Notes under the pieces: model-generated
Database searches by the model: none
What the model was told of the DNA's origin: nothing
The model's input: only the letters and a program-made list of their open reading frames with translations
Made by a program: the position numbers and the translations under genes
From: Gemmatimonadota bacterium
Lineage (GTDB): Bacteria > Gemmatimonadota > Gemmatimonadetes > Longimicrobiales > Gaopeijiaceae
Length of the DNA: 35,276 bases
Direction of reading: 5' to 3'
Assembly: GCA_022571515.1 (NCBI GenBank)
Contig: JACZXQ010000030.1
Span: forward strand, 1 to 35,276
In this document: positions 9,574-18,908 of the stretch, piece after piece
Layout of the letters: each line of letters starts with the position of its first letter
How positions within the stretch are numbered: the stretch's first letter is position 1

Positions 9574-9727
9574 CCACCCCTCCAGAACGGCGGGATTGCA
9601 GGGAATGCAACACTACACGGCTGCATCCCCGATTCTGGAGTTTCCCCGCCTCGCATGCCGAATACGAGGCCGCCGGCCTTTGTTTCGCAGGGGTACACGC
9701 GAACGGCGCCCTTGTATATCCTCTCTC

Positions 9728-10762
9728 ATGAATGATCGTATACTCCGAGCGATTCGCCGTGAGCCGCTGGACCGCACACCCGTCTGGTTCATGCGCCAAG
9801 CTGGCCGGTCGCTCCCTCGCTACCGTGAGTTGCGCGGCGAACGTGAGATGTTCGAGTTGATCCGCGATGCAGAGGCCTCCGCGGAGATCACGGCACTACC
9901 GCTCGAATACTATCCTGTGGACGCGGCGGTGCTTTACAACGACCTGGCCACACCCTATCTGGCGGCCGGCATCGAGGTGGAGATGCGCAAGGGTGTCGGG
10001 CCGGTCATTGCGGACCCGATCCGATCTGCTGCCGATGTCGAGCGCCTCCGTCCCTTCGACCCGCAGGAAGCGCTCGGCTTCAACCTCGATCAGATCAAGA
10101 TCCTGGTGGAGCGCATCGACGTGCCGGTCCTCGGGTTCGTGGGCGCGCCCTTCACCCTTTGTTCGTACCTGATCGAGAGCCCTCGGCATCGGGACCTCAA
10201 GGGGGTCAAGTCGTTCATCTTGGAGCAGCCCGAAGCCTGGGCGAAACTCGCCGACTTTTGGGCCGAGCACCTGGCGCAGTTTGGAATCGCCCAACATCGG
10301 GCGGGGGCAGGCGCCGTCCAGGTCTTCGACTCATGGGCCGGGGCGCTCTCCGTTGAGGACTACCGCGAGTACGTCCTCCCGCCGACTCGACGCCTACTCC
10401 GGACGATGGAAGATGCCGGGGTCCCGACGATTCACTTCTTCAACGGGAATCCCGCCCTTCTGCCTCTCGTCGCCGAGGCGGGCGGAGACGCCGTTTCGGT
10501 GGACTGGCGACTGCCGCTGGACGAGGCGTGGAGTACGATCGGTCACGATCGGGCGATTCAGGGGAATCTCGACCCCGTCGCGCTGCTCGCGGGCCGAGAG
10601 GTGGCCGTGCGAAAGACTCGGGAGATTCTCCAGCTCGCGAACGGCAGACCCGGACACATCTTCAACCTCGGCCACGGAATATTTCCAGACACCGATCACC
10701 GCGTGCTCGCGGCCGTCGTTGACGCGGTACACGACTTCACCCTCGGGGAAGCCACCGCATGA
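9728..10762 (+). CDS. hemE: Uroporphyrinogen decarboxylase
   Basis: 344 residues, the usual length. ATG 9728 gives the standard N-terminus; the frame is open further upstream to 9506, but that would add 74 unrelated residues overlapping the divergent gene. The enzyme decarboxylates the four acetate side chains of uroporphyrinogen III to give coproporphyrinogen III in the cytoplasm. Visible marks are P-V-W-F-M-R-Q-A-G-R (18-27, the family signature with substrate-binding Arg), the catalytic Asp in Y-N-D-L-A-T-P (D72), the second signature G-F-V-G-A-P-F-T-L, and the late G-N-L-D-P and N-L-G-H-G-I motifs. It overlaps hemH by 4 bp (ATGA), so the two are an operon. Confidence 0.98.
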   Translation: MNDRILRAIRREPLDRTPVWFMRQAGRSLPRYRELRGEREMFELIRDAEASAEITALPLEYYPVDAAVLYNDLATPYLAAGIEVEMRKGVGPVIADPIRSAADVERLRPFDPQEALGFNLDQIKILVERIDVPVLGFVGAPFTLCSYLIESPRHRDLKGVKSFILEQPEAWAKLADFWAEHLAQFGIAQHRAGAGAVQVFDSWAGALSVEDYREYVLPPTRRLLRTMEDAGVPTIHFFNGNPALLPLVAEAGGDAVSVDWRLPLDEAWSTIGHDRAIQGNLDPVALLAGREVAVRKTREILQLANGRPGHIFNLGHGIFPDTDHRVLAAVVDAVHDFTLGEATA

Positions 10763-11805
10763 AGACCGGCGTCATGGTGCTCAACTTCGGAGAGCCGGAG
10801 GAAGCCACCAAGGAAACTGTGGAACCCTTCCTCGAGCGCATCTTCATGGCAAACGCTGGCCTGGCCGGACCGAGCAGCGCCGAGGAGGCCGCGGCCAGAA
10901 GCCAGAAGATGGCAAGGGCTCGTGCACCGGGCCTGATCGAGGAATACCGGGAGATCGGCGGCTCTCCGGTCAACGCGCAGGCGCGTCGGCAGGCCCATCA
11001 TCTCCAGCGTGAGTTGAAGAGACAGGGATTGGACGCCACCTGCTATGTCGGCATGCAATTCGTGGAGCCCTTCATCCGTGAAGCCGTGGCGAGAGCCAAG
11101 GAAGACGGCATGGAGCGGTTAGTCGGATTGCCCGTATACCCTCTTTGCGGCAAGAGCACCACCGTGGCCGCACTGGACGACCTACAAGCTGCGCTGGACG
11201 ATCTCGCCTGGGCACCGCAGGTGAGAGAGATCACTGGCTGGCACCGCCACCCCGAGTACCTGCAGCTGCATGCGGACCACATCAGCGAGTACGCCATCAG
11301 CCAGCGGATCGCTCTGCACGACGCCGGCACCAAGCTCGTGTTCTCGGCCCACGGCACTCCCCTGAAGTATCTCGATGATGGACCGCGCTACCTGCTGTAT
11401 GTCGAGGAGACCTGCCGCATGATCGCGCGTGGGCTGGGCGTGGCGGACTACCTGATCGGTTACCAGAACCACAGTAACAGGCCCGTCGACTGGACTCAGC
11501 CCGACATCGAAACGGTGATCAAAGAGGTCGACGCCAAGAGGGTCGTGGTGGTTGCGGTGAGCTTCATGCACGAGCAGTCCGAGACGCTTTCAGAGCTCGA
11601 CATCGAGTTGCGGCAAGAAGCCGAACAGGCGGGCTTGGAGTTCTACCGAGTGCCCATCCCCCACGACAGTCCACGCTTCACCGGGTTGCTGGCCGAGCTC
11701 GTAGTGAACGCCCTTCGCGCCGAGCCCGTCATGGGGCCGCTGGGTATGAAACGCTGCCTTTGCCGCGGCCGGCCCAACACCTTCTGCCTGAACGCCTCGA
11801 GCTAG
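10759..11805 (+). CDS. hemH: Ferrochelatase
   Basis: 348 residues, starting at ATG 10759 inside the hemE stop (ATGA). The enzyme inserts Fe(II) into protoporphyrin (or coproporphyrin III, in coproporphyrin-dependent bacteria). The catalytic His is in F-S-A-H-G (H198) and the conserved Glu in H-E-Q-S-E-T-L (E275). The Y-Q-N-H and W-T-Q-P motifs also fit the family. Unusual for a simple ferrochelatase are three Cys near the C-terminus (C333, C335, C343) plus an internal C130. This could be a [2Fe-2S] ligand set, as known in mycobacterial, Caulobacter and animal enzymes, although the spacing C-x-C-x7-C differs. With hemE before it and hemY facing it, the window covers the late heme steps except HemF/HemN. 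Confidence 0.97.
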   Translation: MKTGVMVLNFGEPEEATKETVEPFLERIFMANAGLAGPSSAEEAAARSQKMARARAPGLIEEYREIGGSPVNAQARRQAHHLQRELKRQGLDATCYVGMQFVEPFIREAVARAKEDGMERLVGLPVYPLCGKSTTVAALDDLQAALDDLAWAPQVREITGWHRHPEYLQLHADHISEYAISQRIALHDAGTKLVFSAHGTPLKYLDDGPRYLLYVEETCRMIARGLGVADYLIGYQNHSNRPVDWTQPDIETVIKEVDAKRVVVVAVSFMHEQSETLSELDIELRQEAEQAGLEFYRVPIPHDSPRFTGLLAELVVNALRAEPVMGPLGMKRCLCRGRPNTFCLNASS

Positions 11806-11815
11806 CTCGGCCTCA

Positions 11816-11839
11816 CGTGTCTGCTCACGCGGACACGTC
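11816..11839. terminator. Possible bidirectional hairpin between hemH and hemY
   Basis: A perfect 7-bp stem ACGTGTC/GACACGT (11816-11822, 11833-11839) with a 10-nt loop lies at the convergent 3' ends of hemH and hemY and includes the hemY stop region. No U-tract follows on either strand, so intrinsic termination would be weak. Confidence 0.3.
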
Positions 11840-13096
11840 ATTGGGCGCAAGGCGGGCGGCGAGCCTCTTGGCGTCCGTCAGGCGACCCTGGATTCCTGGA
11901 CGCGCGGCGTAGTTCGCGCAGATGTGCACACCCTCCGGTAAGCGAAGCCCATCGAGTGCGTCCCAGCTCTCGTCCCACGCGGGAATTCGCGTTCTGCCGA
12001 CGTGGAGCACGCGTACCTCGCATCCGGTCACGTGAGTGAATTCATCGGCTGCGATCTGGCCTAGCCGGTCGTCGTCTTCCTCGACTACGGCCGGATTTCG
12101 CATGCCCCCAAGGAAGGCCGTGTAGAGCCCAGGCCGTCCGAAAAGGCCGGCGTTCCATGTGACGCCCCGGGTCTGCAGCCCCTCGCCCAGCGCGACCTGG
12201 TAGCCGGCCCCAACCAGATCCTCGTCGCCCTTGAGATGAACCACCGCGAGCGGGTTGTACCGGATCTGCTCGAGGCGAGCCGCCGCGTCCGGCGCCGTCG
12301 GCTCAAGGAGCCCAGCCGCGGTACCCGCCGGGCAACAGAGTGCCACTTCGTCCGCTACCACGTCGTCATCGTCCTCCAACGCCACTACGAACCCGCCCTC
12401 CGGACGCGGACGCAGGCCGGTTACGGCGCACCCCGTGCGGAGCGATGCTCCGAGTCCGTCCGCCAAGGCCAATGGGAGCGCACGCATCCCGCGCCGAAAA
12501 GAACACGGAGGTGCCGACGACACGCCCTTCCGGGCGGTGAGCGCCCGCCACAGGATGCTTCGCTTTACGCCGAGTTCTCGCAGCGTCGTAGCCAAGGCGT
12601 GCCGCGCAGGCATGCGATCGGGGTCGGATGCGTACAGGCCGCCGTAAAGCGGAGCGATGAGGGCCTCGTAGGCCGCTCCTCCGAGCTTTCGCCTGAAGTA
12701 TCCCCCGGCGGTCTCCCCTTCCCTGAGGCCACCCGTCAGGGGTTCCAACAGTACGCGGGCCTTTTCAGTCCATGTGAGCAGGTCCGTAGTGAACGCCTGG
12801 CGAATGGAGAGTGGTACCTGGCTCAATCGGCCCTTCCGAAAAACGAGGAGCGAGAGCTCCTCCGAGGCGGTCAACACTTCATCCGCGAGTCCGACATCGG
12901 CGATCAGAGCACGTACTTCGGGTGTGAGGCGTGTTCGTTGGGGTCCCATGTCGAGGGGAAGCCCCTCGATATCCAGCGTTTGAATCACTCCGCCCGGGCG
13001 GGGCTGAGATTCCAGGACGATGCATTCGGCTCCCCGCGCCCGCAGATAGTGCGCGAGGGCGAGGCCCGAGATTCCACCACCGACGATGGCAATCAC
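11825..13096 (-). CDS. hemY: Protoporphyrinogen oxidase, FAD-dependent (HemY type)
   Basis: 423 residues if GTG 13096 is used. That start places the dinucleotide-binding motif (V-I-A-I-V-G-G-G-I-S-G) at the very N-terminus, as in homologs. The frame is open to GTG 13228, which would add 44 atypical residues. The enzyme oxidises protoporphyrinogen IX (or coproporphyrinogen III) with O2. Support: the Rossmann FAD motif GxGxxG, E-S-Q-P-R-P-G-G-V-I-Q-T just after it, a D-M-G-P-Q strand, P-L-Y-G-G-L-Y-A-S-D in the middle, and a C-terminal G-V-H-I-C-A-N-Y. It is convergent with hemH. The 230 bp between its start and ettA hold both divergent promoters, but I see no clear boxes. The symbol hemG is also used for this family. 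Confidence 0.93.
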   Translation of the reverse strand: MIAIVGGGISGLALAHYLRARGAECIVLESQPRPGGVIQTLDIEGLPLDMGPQRTRLTPEVRALIADVGLADEVLTASEELSLLVFRKGRLSQVPLSIRQAFTTDLLTWTEKARVLLEPLTGGLREGETAGGYFRRKLGGAAYEALIAPLYGGLYASDPDRMPARHALATTLRELGVKRSILWRALTARKGVSSAPPCSFRRGMRALPLALADGLGASLRTGCAVTGLRPRPEGGFVVALEDDDDVVADEVALCCPAGTAAGLLEPTAPDAAARLEQIRYNPLAVVHLKGDEDLVGAGYQVALGEGLQTRGVTWNAGLFGRPGLYTAFLGGMRNPAVVEEDDDRLGQIAADEFTHVTGCEVRVLHVGRTRIPAWDESWDALDGLRLPEGVHICANYAARPGIQGRLTDAKRLAARLAPNDVSA

Positions 13097-13326
13097 TTGG
13101 GGAGGGGCGTCCAGATGATAGATGTCTGCCGCGCCATCCTTCAACGTCCCGGACTCAGGTGGTCGTAGCGCACCACGATACGATACCTGCAGCCGGGTTC
13201 GACGTGAAGGGCGTAACTGCCATGACACCTCTCCTCAAGGGATCGGTGTGCACGTAGATTTCCACCCGGAAACGAGGCCCCGTCCAACCGACACGGCCAC
13301 CGTCCGATTCACTGGCAAGGGAGACA

Positions 13327-15009
13327 ATGAACGGACCCCAGTTCATTTACGTCATGAAGGATCTCCGCAAAATCGTCCCGCCCAAACGCGAGATCTTGAA
13401 GGGTATTTGGCTCTCGTTCTACCCGGGTGCGAAAATCGGAGTGGTGGGTCCGAACGGAAGCGGCAAGACTAGCGTGCTGAAGATCATGGCCGGTGTGGAT
13501 ACGGACTTTCTCGGCGAGGCTTGGCCGGCCAAAGGCACACGGGTTTCATACCTGCCACAGGAGCCAAGACTCAACCCGGACCTCGATGTTCGAGGGAATG
13601 TCGAAGAGGCCGTCAGTGAAACTCGTGGTCTTCTCCAGCAGTTCGAGGTGGTCAATGCCAGCTTCGCCGACCCGATGTCGGACGACGAGATGGAAGCCCT
13701 GATCGAGAAGCAGGCCCGGCTCCAGGACCGGATCGATGCGTCGGGGGCATGGGACCTGGAGCGGAAGATCGAGATGGCGATGGAGGCCTTGCGCCTACCA
13801 CCTCCCGACACCGACGTGGCGACGCTGTCGGGCGGGGAAATCCGGCGGGTCGCGCTGTGCAAGGTGCTCCTGGAAGAGCCCGACCTTCTGCTCCTGGACG
13901 AGCCTACCAACCACCTGGACGCCGAATCGGTCGCGTGGCTGGAAAGACACCTGGCCGATTTTGCAGGCACGATCGTCGCCATCACGCACGACCGGTATTT
14001 CCTGGACAACGTGGCCGAGTGGATCCTCGAGTTGGACCGTGGGGCAGGGATCCCCTGGGAGGGCAACTACACGAGCTGGCTGGGCCAGAAGACGGAGCGT
14101 CTTCGCGTCGAAGAAAAGCAGGCCTCGTCGCGCAGGAAGACCCTCGAGCGGGAGCTCGAGTGGATTCGTATGGCGCCCCGCGCCCGGCAATCGAAGGGGA
14201 AGGCGCGCATCAACGCCTACGAGGATCTTCTCATGGCGGATGAACGAGAGGCCGTAAGAACCGCCGAGATCGTCATTCCGAAGGGGCCGAGGCTCGGGAA
14301 GGACGTTCTGACGTGCGAGGGCGTGACCAAGGCCTACGGTGAGAAGCTGCTGATCGAGGACCTTTCGTTCAGCCTTCCACCCGGAGGCATCGTCGGGATC
14401 ATCGGCGCCAACGGCGCGGGCAAGACGACGCTGTTCCGAATGATCACCGGCGAGGAGGAACCCGACAGCGGGGAGATCCGTCTCGGCTCGACGGTGCAGT
14501 TGGCGTACGTGGACCAGTCCCGCGACACCCTCGACGGCAGCAAGACCGTTTTCGAGGAGGTCTCGGGAGGGCAGGAGACGTTCCAGTTCGGGCGCGCCGA
14601 AGTGAACGCTCGCGCCTACCTCTCGTGGTTCAATTTCCGCGGCGCGGACCAGCAGAAGAAGGTCGAGACCCTTTCAGGCGGCGAGCGCAACAGGCTCCAC
14701 CTCGCCCGCCTGGTGAAAACCGGTGGCAACCTGCTCCTGCTGGACGAACCCACGAACGACCTCGACGTGGACACGCTGAGAGCGCTCGAGGACGCTATTC
14801 TTAGTTTCGCCGGCTGTGTCATGGTAATCTCACACGACCGTTGGTTCCTCGACCGAATCGCCACACACATTCTCGCCTTCGAGGGGGATAGCCGGACCGT
14901 GTGGTTCGAGGGCAACTACTGGGAGTACGAAGAGGCTCGCCGCCAAAGGGCGGGGGCGGAGGTGGACCAGCCGCACCGAATCAAGTACCGAAAGCTCATG
15001 CGCAGCTAA
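13327..15009 (+). CDS. ettA: ABC-F translation factor EttA (energy-dependent translational throttle)
   Basis: 560 residues, close to the 555 of E. coli EttA; ATG 13327 lies behind AAGGGAG. The N-terminal K-I-V-P-P-K-R-E-I-L-K segment is specific to EttA among ABC-F proteins. There are two complete ATPase domains: Walker A GPNGSGKT (41-48), signature LSGGE and Walker B LLLDEPTNHLD in the first; GANGAGKT, LSGGERNR and LLLDEPTNDLD in the second. A basic helical linker lies between them. There are no membrane segments. EttA binds the ribosomal E site and gates the first peptide bond according to ADP/ATP ratio. It appears monocistronic. The 83 bp after it hold an AT-rich patch with TATATT (15063-15068) that may promote the next pair. 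Confidence 0.97.
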   Translation: MNGPQFIYVMKDLRKIVPPKREILKGIWLSFYPGAKIGVVGPNGSGKTSVLKIMAGVDTDFLGEAWPAKGTRVSYLPQEPRLNPDLDVRGNVEEAVSETRGLLQQFEVVNASFADPMSDDEMEALIEKQARLQDRIDASGAWDLERKIEMAMEALRLPPPDTDVATLSGGEIRRVALCKVLLEEPDLLLLDEPTNHLDAESVAWLERHLADFAGTIVAITHDRYFLDNVAEWILELDRGAGIPWEGNYTSWLGQKTERLRVEEKQASSRRKTLERELEWIRMAPRARQSKGKARINAYEDLLMADEREAVRTAEIVIPKGPRLGKDVLTCEGVTKAYGEKLLIEDLSFSLPPGGIVGIIGANGAGKTTLFRMITGEEEPDSGEIRLGSTVQLAYVDQSRDTLDGSKTVFEEVSGGQETFQFGRAEVNARAYLSWFNFRGADQQKKVETLSGGERNRLHLARLVKTGGNLLLLDEPTNDLDVDTLRALEDAILSFAGCVMVISHDRWFLDRIATHILAFEGDSRTVWFEGNYWEYEEARRQRAGAEVDQPHRIKYRKLMRS

Positions 15010-15092
15010 GACAACTCTATGCAGTCGAAAAAAAGTGTAGGAGAAAGCGTGGCAGGCGTGATTATATTGAATAGATCGGAAGTGTTCCGGGA

Positions 15093-15620
15093 ATGACGGA
15101 ACTTATGGATAGGAACCAACCGGAGGCTCCAGGCCAGATCGAAGTGAGCAAAGGTCAGGAGCGGGCCGCGGCCCTGGTCGCGGTCCTTAGGGACCAAGCG
15201 GAAAAAGAAGAATCTGCCGTTCGGGGGCAGATGACGTTGAAGCGACGGACCCGCCGTGGGAACGTCGCCCTGGCGGTGTCTGCCTTCATGGCAGCGTGGG
15301 TGTGGATCTTCCCGCCTGACTCCATTCGCATAGAGCGTCCTCCCGAGCCCACTGTGGCCGAGGAGGAGGCTTCGCTTCGCCGTGCCATGTTCCTCCAGAA
15401 CTCGGCGATCCAGCACTACCGCATCGAGAACGGACGGATCCCGGACGGGCTGGAACAGGCGGGTCCAGCCTTCGATGGCATGGAGTACATCCGGCTGACA
15501 CGGCGCGATTACAGACTGCGCGGCCGCAGCGAGCGCGTAGTGCTGTCCTATTCGTCCACCGAGCCTATCGAGGAGTTCGTGGGCGACGACCTGGACCTCA
15601 TCGAGAACGTGATTCGATGA
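15093..15620 (+). CDS. Single-pass membrane protein of a pilin-like pair, unrecognised family
   Basis: 175 residues; I do not recognise the family. A charged cytoplasmic N-terminus (1-52, Lys/Arg-rich at R-R-T-R-R-G) is followed by one hydrophobic segment near 55-73 and an outer domain of about 100 residues. The R-R-A-M-F-L-Q-N-S-A-I-Q-H-Y-R-I-E-N-G-R stretch resembles the post-helix region of pseudopilins (a hydrophilic helix, then I-E-N-G-R-I-P-D). There is no prepilin peptidase site, so it may be an accessory or degenerate pseudopilin. Its stop overlaps the start of the next gene (ATGA, 15617-15620), so the two are co-translated and probably work together. Confidence 0.75.
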   Translation: MTELMDRNQPEAPGQIEVSKGQERAAALVAVLRDQAEKEESAVRGQMTLKRRTRRGNVALAVSAFMAAWVWIFPPDSIRIERPPEPTVAEEEASLRRAMFLQNSAIQHYRIENGRIPDGLEQAGPAFDGMEYIRLTRRDYRLRGRSERVVLSYSSTEPIEEFVGDDLDLIENVIR

Positions 15621-16081
15621 AGCTCCTCGACCGACGGGGCTTCACGCTCGTCGAGGGGCTGACGGTCATGCTCATCCTCGGCATCGTGGCGCGCATCGCC
15701 ATTCCGCAGGTACAAGATGTGCGGGTCAGGGCCCTGGCCGCTCAGGCCTTGGGCGATTTTCGCGTCATCGAGCACGCGGCTCAGGAGTACCTGGCCGACA
15801 ACAACCAGCCTCCTCCCGACGCCGACACAGGCGTAGTGCCGGCTGGCTTGGAGAGCTACCTCGAGGGCTTCACCTTCAAGAAGCCAGCCTACCAACTGGA
15901 CTGGGAGAACTGGGCTCTCCCAGGCGGCTTACCGAAGCACCCGGAGACACGGGTGCTTCTCGGGGTGTCGATCAGCATCGACAGTCCGGTGCTGGGCAAC
16001 GCCATCGTACGGCTGGTAGGACTCAACCGCGCGCACTACACACTCGGGAACAAGTACACCTTCATCCTCGAGGCCTTCTAG
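15617..16081 (+). CDS. Type IV pilin-like / pseudopilin protein with class III signal
   Basis: 154 residues. The N-terminus M-K-L-L-D-R-R-G-F-T-L-V-E is a canonical prepilin leader: cleavage is expected after Gly and leaves F-T-L-V-E with Glu at +5. The following hydrophobic helix (L-T-V-M-L-I-L-G-I-V) is the assembly helix of type IV pilins and type II secretion pseudopilins. The mature globular part is about 110 residues with no Cys, so no disulfide loop. The upstream gene overlaps it by 4 bp. No PilB/PilC/PilD genes are in the window, so this pair would rely on an assembly machine elsewhere. It converges on msrA with a 4-bp gap. Confidence 0.88.
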   Translation: MKLLDRRGFTLVEGLTVMLILGIVARIAIPQVQDVRVRALAAQALGDFRVIEHAAQEYLADNNQPPPDADTGVVPAGLESYLEGFTFKKPAYQLDWENWALPGGLPKHPETRVLLGVSISIDSPVLGNAIVRLVGLNRAHYTLGNKYTFILEAF

Positions 16082-16085
16082 AAGC

Positions 16086-16586
16086 CTAGATCAGGCGGTG
16101 CTTGCCGCCGCGCTTGTCGAGGAAGCGCTGGTGATATTCTTCGGCGCGAAAGAAGTCCGCGGCCGGAATGATCTCCGTCACTACCGCCCCGGAGTGGTGG
16201 TCCGAAGCCTCCAGTGCGGCAAGCGACGCTCGCGCCGCCTGTTCCTGCTCATCCGAATGGCAGAAGATCGCCGAGCGGTACTGCGTCCCGACATCGGCGC
16301 CCTGGCGGTTGAGTTGGGTGGGATCGTGGATGTTCCAGAAGACCGTGAGCAGTTCATCGTAGCTCACCAAACCCGGATCGTACTCGAGGTGGACCACCTC
16401 GGCGTGCCCGGTCCCGGTGGAGCACACCTGCTCGTACGTGGGTTCGTCGACCGTGCCCCCCATGAAGCCGACTGATGTCGCCACCACACCGTCAATCTCG
16501 GAGAACACCTGCTCGGGCTTCCAAAAACAGCCGGCCGCGAACGTGGCCACCTGCGGAGGGCTCGTGTCCTCCCCGACCTCCGTCAT
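16086..16586 (-). CDS. msrA: Peptide-methionine (S)-S-oxide reductase
   Basis: 166 residues. ATG 16586 follows GGGGAGATGAG and gives the normal MsrA length; the frame is open a further 165 codons upstream, but that part has no coding character and crosses the thiC leader. The catalytic Cys is in G-C-F-W (C20), followed by the family's [16 protein letters not shown] and [15 protein letters not shown] segments. Q-Y-R-S-A-I-F and [12 protein letters not shown] come near the end. It repairs oxidised methionine in the cytoplasm using thioredoxin. A second Cys near 52 and one near 107 could serve in resolving the disulfide, but the usual C-terminal Cys pair is absent. Confidence 0.95.
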   Translation of the reverse strand: MTEVGEDTSPPQVATFAAGCFWKPEQVFSEIDGVVATSVGFMGGTVDEPTYEQVCSTGTGHAEVVHLEYDPGLVSYDELLTVFWNIHDPTQLNRQGADVGTQYRSAIFCHSDEQEQAARASLAALEASDHHSGAVVTEIIPAADFFRAEEYHQRFLDKRGGKHRLI

Positions 16587-16922
16587 CTCATCTCCCCGCA
16601 CGTCTAGACTCCGGTTGAAGCAGTGGGACTCGTCTCGGGCTCGGCGATGGTGGCCTCCAAGATACCCCAGGATCGTGGAGACGTGCTCGTCGAGCGACCA
16701 GCATCGGCTGCTGATAGCCTCCACCGCGTCTGGTGACCAACGCCTCTTCGACGGTAAGCAGATCTCGGAGCGACCCGGATGGCACCGGTGGCCCGCCACC
16801 GCTGTGACCCTGCCACCCCGCGCGGGGGTCAGGTCAAGCGGTTCGTGGCGACCGACGGCCTGACCGAAGCCGACCAAAGCCCAGCGCACTGCGACACCGA
16901 CGCTGGTGCCGACCCCAAGCGA
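16587..16922. other. Intergenic stretch without a recognisable gene
   Basis: About 336 bp between the msrA start and the thiC promoter. Short frames exist on the - strand, but none has a ribosome site or recognisable family, and coherent-looking pieces sit in different frames, which would fit a decayed gene. A GC palindrome CCCCGCGCGGGG lies at 16816-16827 inside a larger stem TGACC/GGTCA. I assign no function. Confidence 0.4.
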
Positions 16923-16951
16923 TTGAGTTCCGCCCCTCACGCGAGTAGTTT
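16923..16951 (+). promoter_or_regulatory. Candidate sigma70-like promoter of the thiC leader
   Basis: TTGAGT (16923-16928), a 17-bp spacer and TAGTTT (16946-16951). The -35 is good, the -10 weak. The predicted start falls near 16958, exactly where the 5' hairpin of the leader begins, ahead of the TPP aptamer. Confidence 0.4.
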
Positions 16952-16957
16952 TCGCTA

Positions 16958-16980
16958 GGAGCCCGTCCGAGACGGGCTCC
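16958..16980 (+). other. Perfect 10-bp hairpin at the 5' end of the thiC leader
   Basis: GGAGCCCGTC (16958-16967) and GACGGGCTCC (16971-16980) pair perfectly around a 3-nt loop, just 5' of the TPP aptamer. No U-tract follows, so it is probably a 5' mRNA-stability hairpin or an upstream-facing transcription barrier, not a terminator. Confidence 0.6.
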
Positions 16981-16984
16981 CAAG

Positions 16985-17066
16985 ACCGCCAGGGGTACCC
17001 CACACAGCGGGTTGAGACAGTCCCTTGGAACCTGATCCGGTTGAGACCGGCGTAGGGAGCGCGGAC
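16985..17066 (+). promoter_or_regulatory. TPP riboswitch (THI element) controlling thiC
   Basis: The conserved TPP aptamer is readable: AGGGGTACCCC near 16991, GGGTTGAGACA (17009-17019, the pyrimidine-sensor strand), then ACCTGATCCGGTTGAGACCG (17030-17049) and GCGTAGGGA (17050-17058). P1 can form from CCGC (16986-16989) and GCGG (17061-17064). It binds thiamine pyrophosphate and lowers expression of thiC, 91 bp downstream. The bases 17057-17066 that contain the 3' side of P1 are also perfectly complementary to 17090-17099, so an alternative hairpin excludes P1; see the separate entry. Confidence 0.95.
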
Positions 17067-17099
17067 AACCAAGCGAAGCATGATAAGCCGTCCGCGCTC
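17057..17099 (+). promoter_or_regulatory. Expression-platform hairpin of the TPP riboswitch
   Basis: GAGCGCGGAC (17057-17066) and GTCCGCGCTC (17090-17099) form a perfect 10-bp stem with a 23-nt loop. It competes with aptamer P1. A GC palindrome CCGGCGCCGG (17125-17134) and a GGCGC/GCGCC pairing (17127-17131 with 17149-17153) can place the AAGGAG ribosome site (17144-17149) in a loop. This fits a translational switch: ligand-free RNA forms the 10-bp stem, and ligand-bound RNA frees its 3' arm for other pairing. Confidence 0.55.
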
Positions 17100-17141
17100 A
17101 GTGGATGGCTTTTGTTGTCGTCACCCGGCGCCGGCCTCTGA

Positions 17142-18905
<1,764 letters not shown>

Positions 18906-18908
18906 CCC

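Noticed and set aside
9506-9727. 74-codon upstream extension of hemE
   Set aside because: The extension is unrelated to HemE, overlaps the divergent gene, and the standard N-terminus starts at 9728.
12236-13168. 310-codon + strand frame opposite hemY
   Set aside because: It is the antisense shadow of a well-supported gene in high-GC DNA and has no family resemblance or ribosome site.
13155-13223. 22-codon leader peptide frame before hemY (ATG 13223 behind GAGGAG, good spacing)
   Set aside because: Attractive ribosome site, but no attenuator-like codon run or hairpin follows and it lies within the possible long form of hemY; too weak to list.
16587-16922. T-box or other riboswitch upstream of msrA
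   Set aside because: I could not find a T-box sequence or another known aptamer core on either strand.
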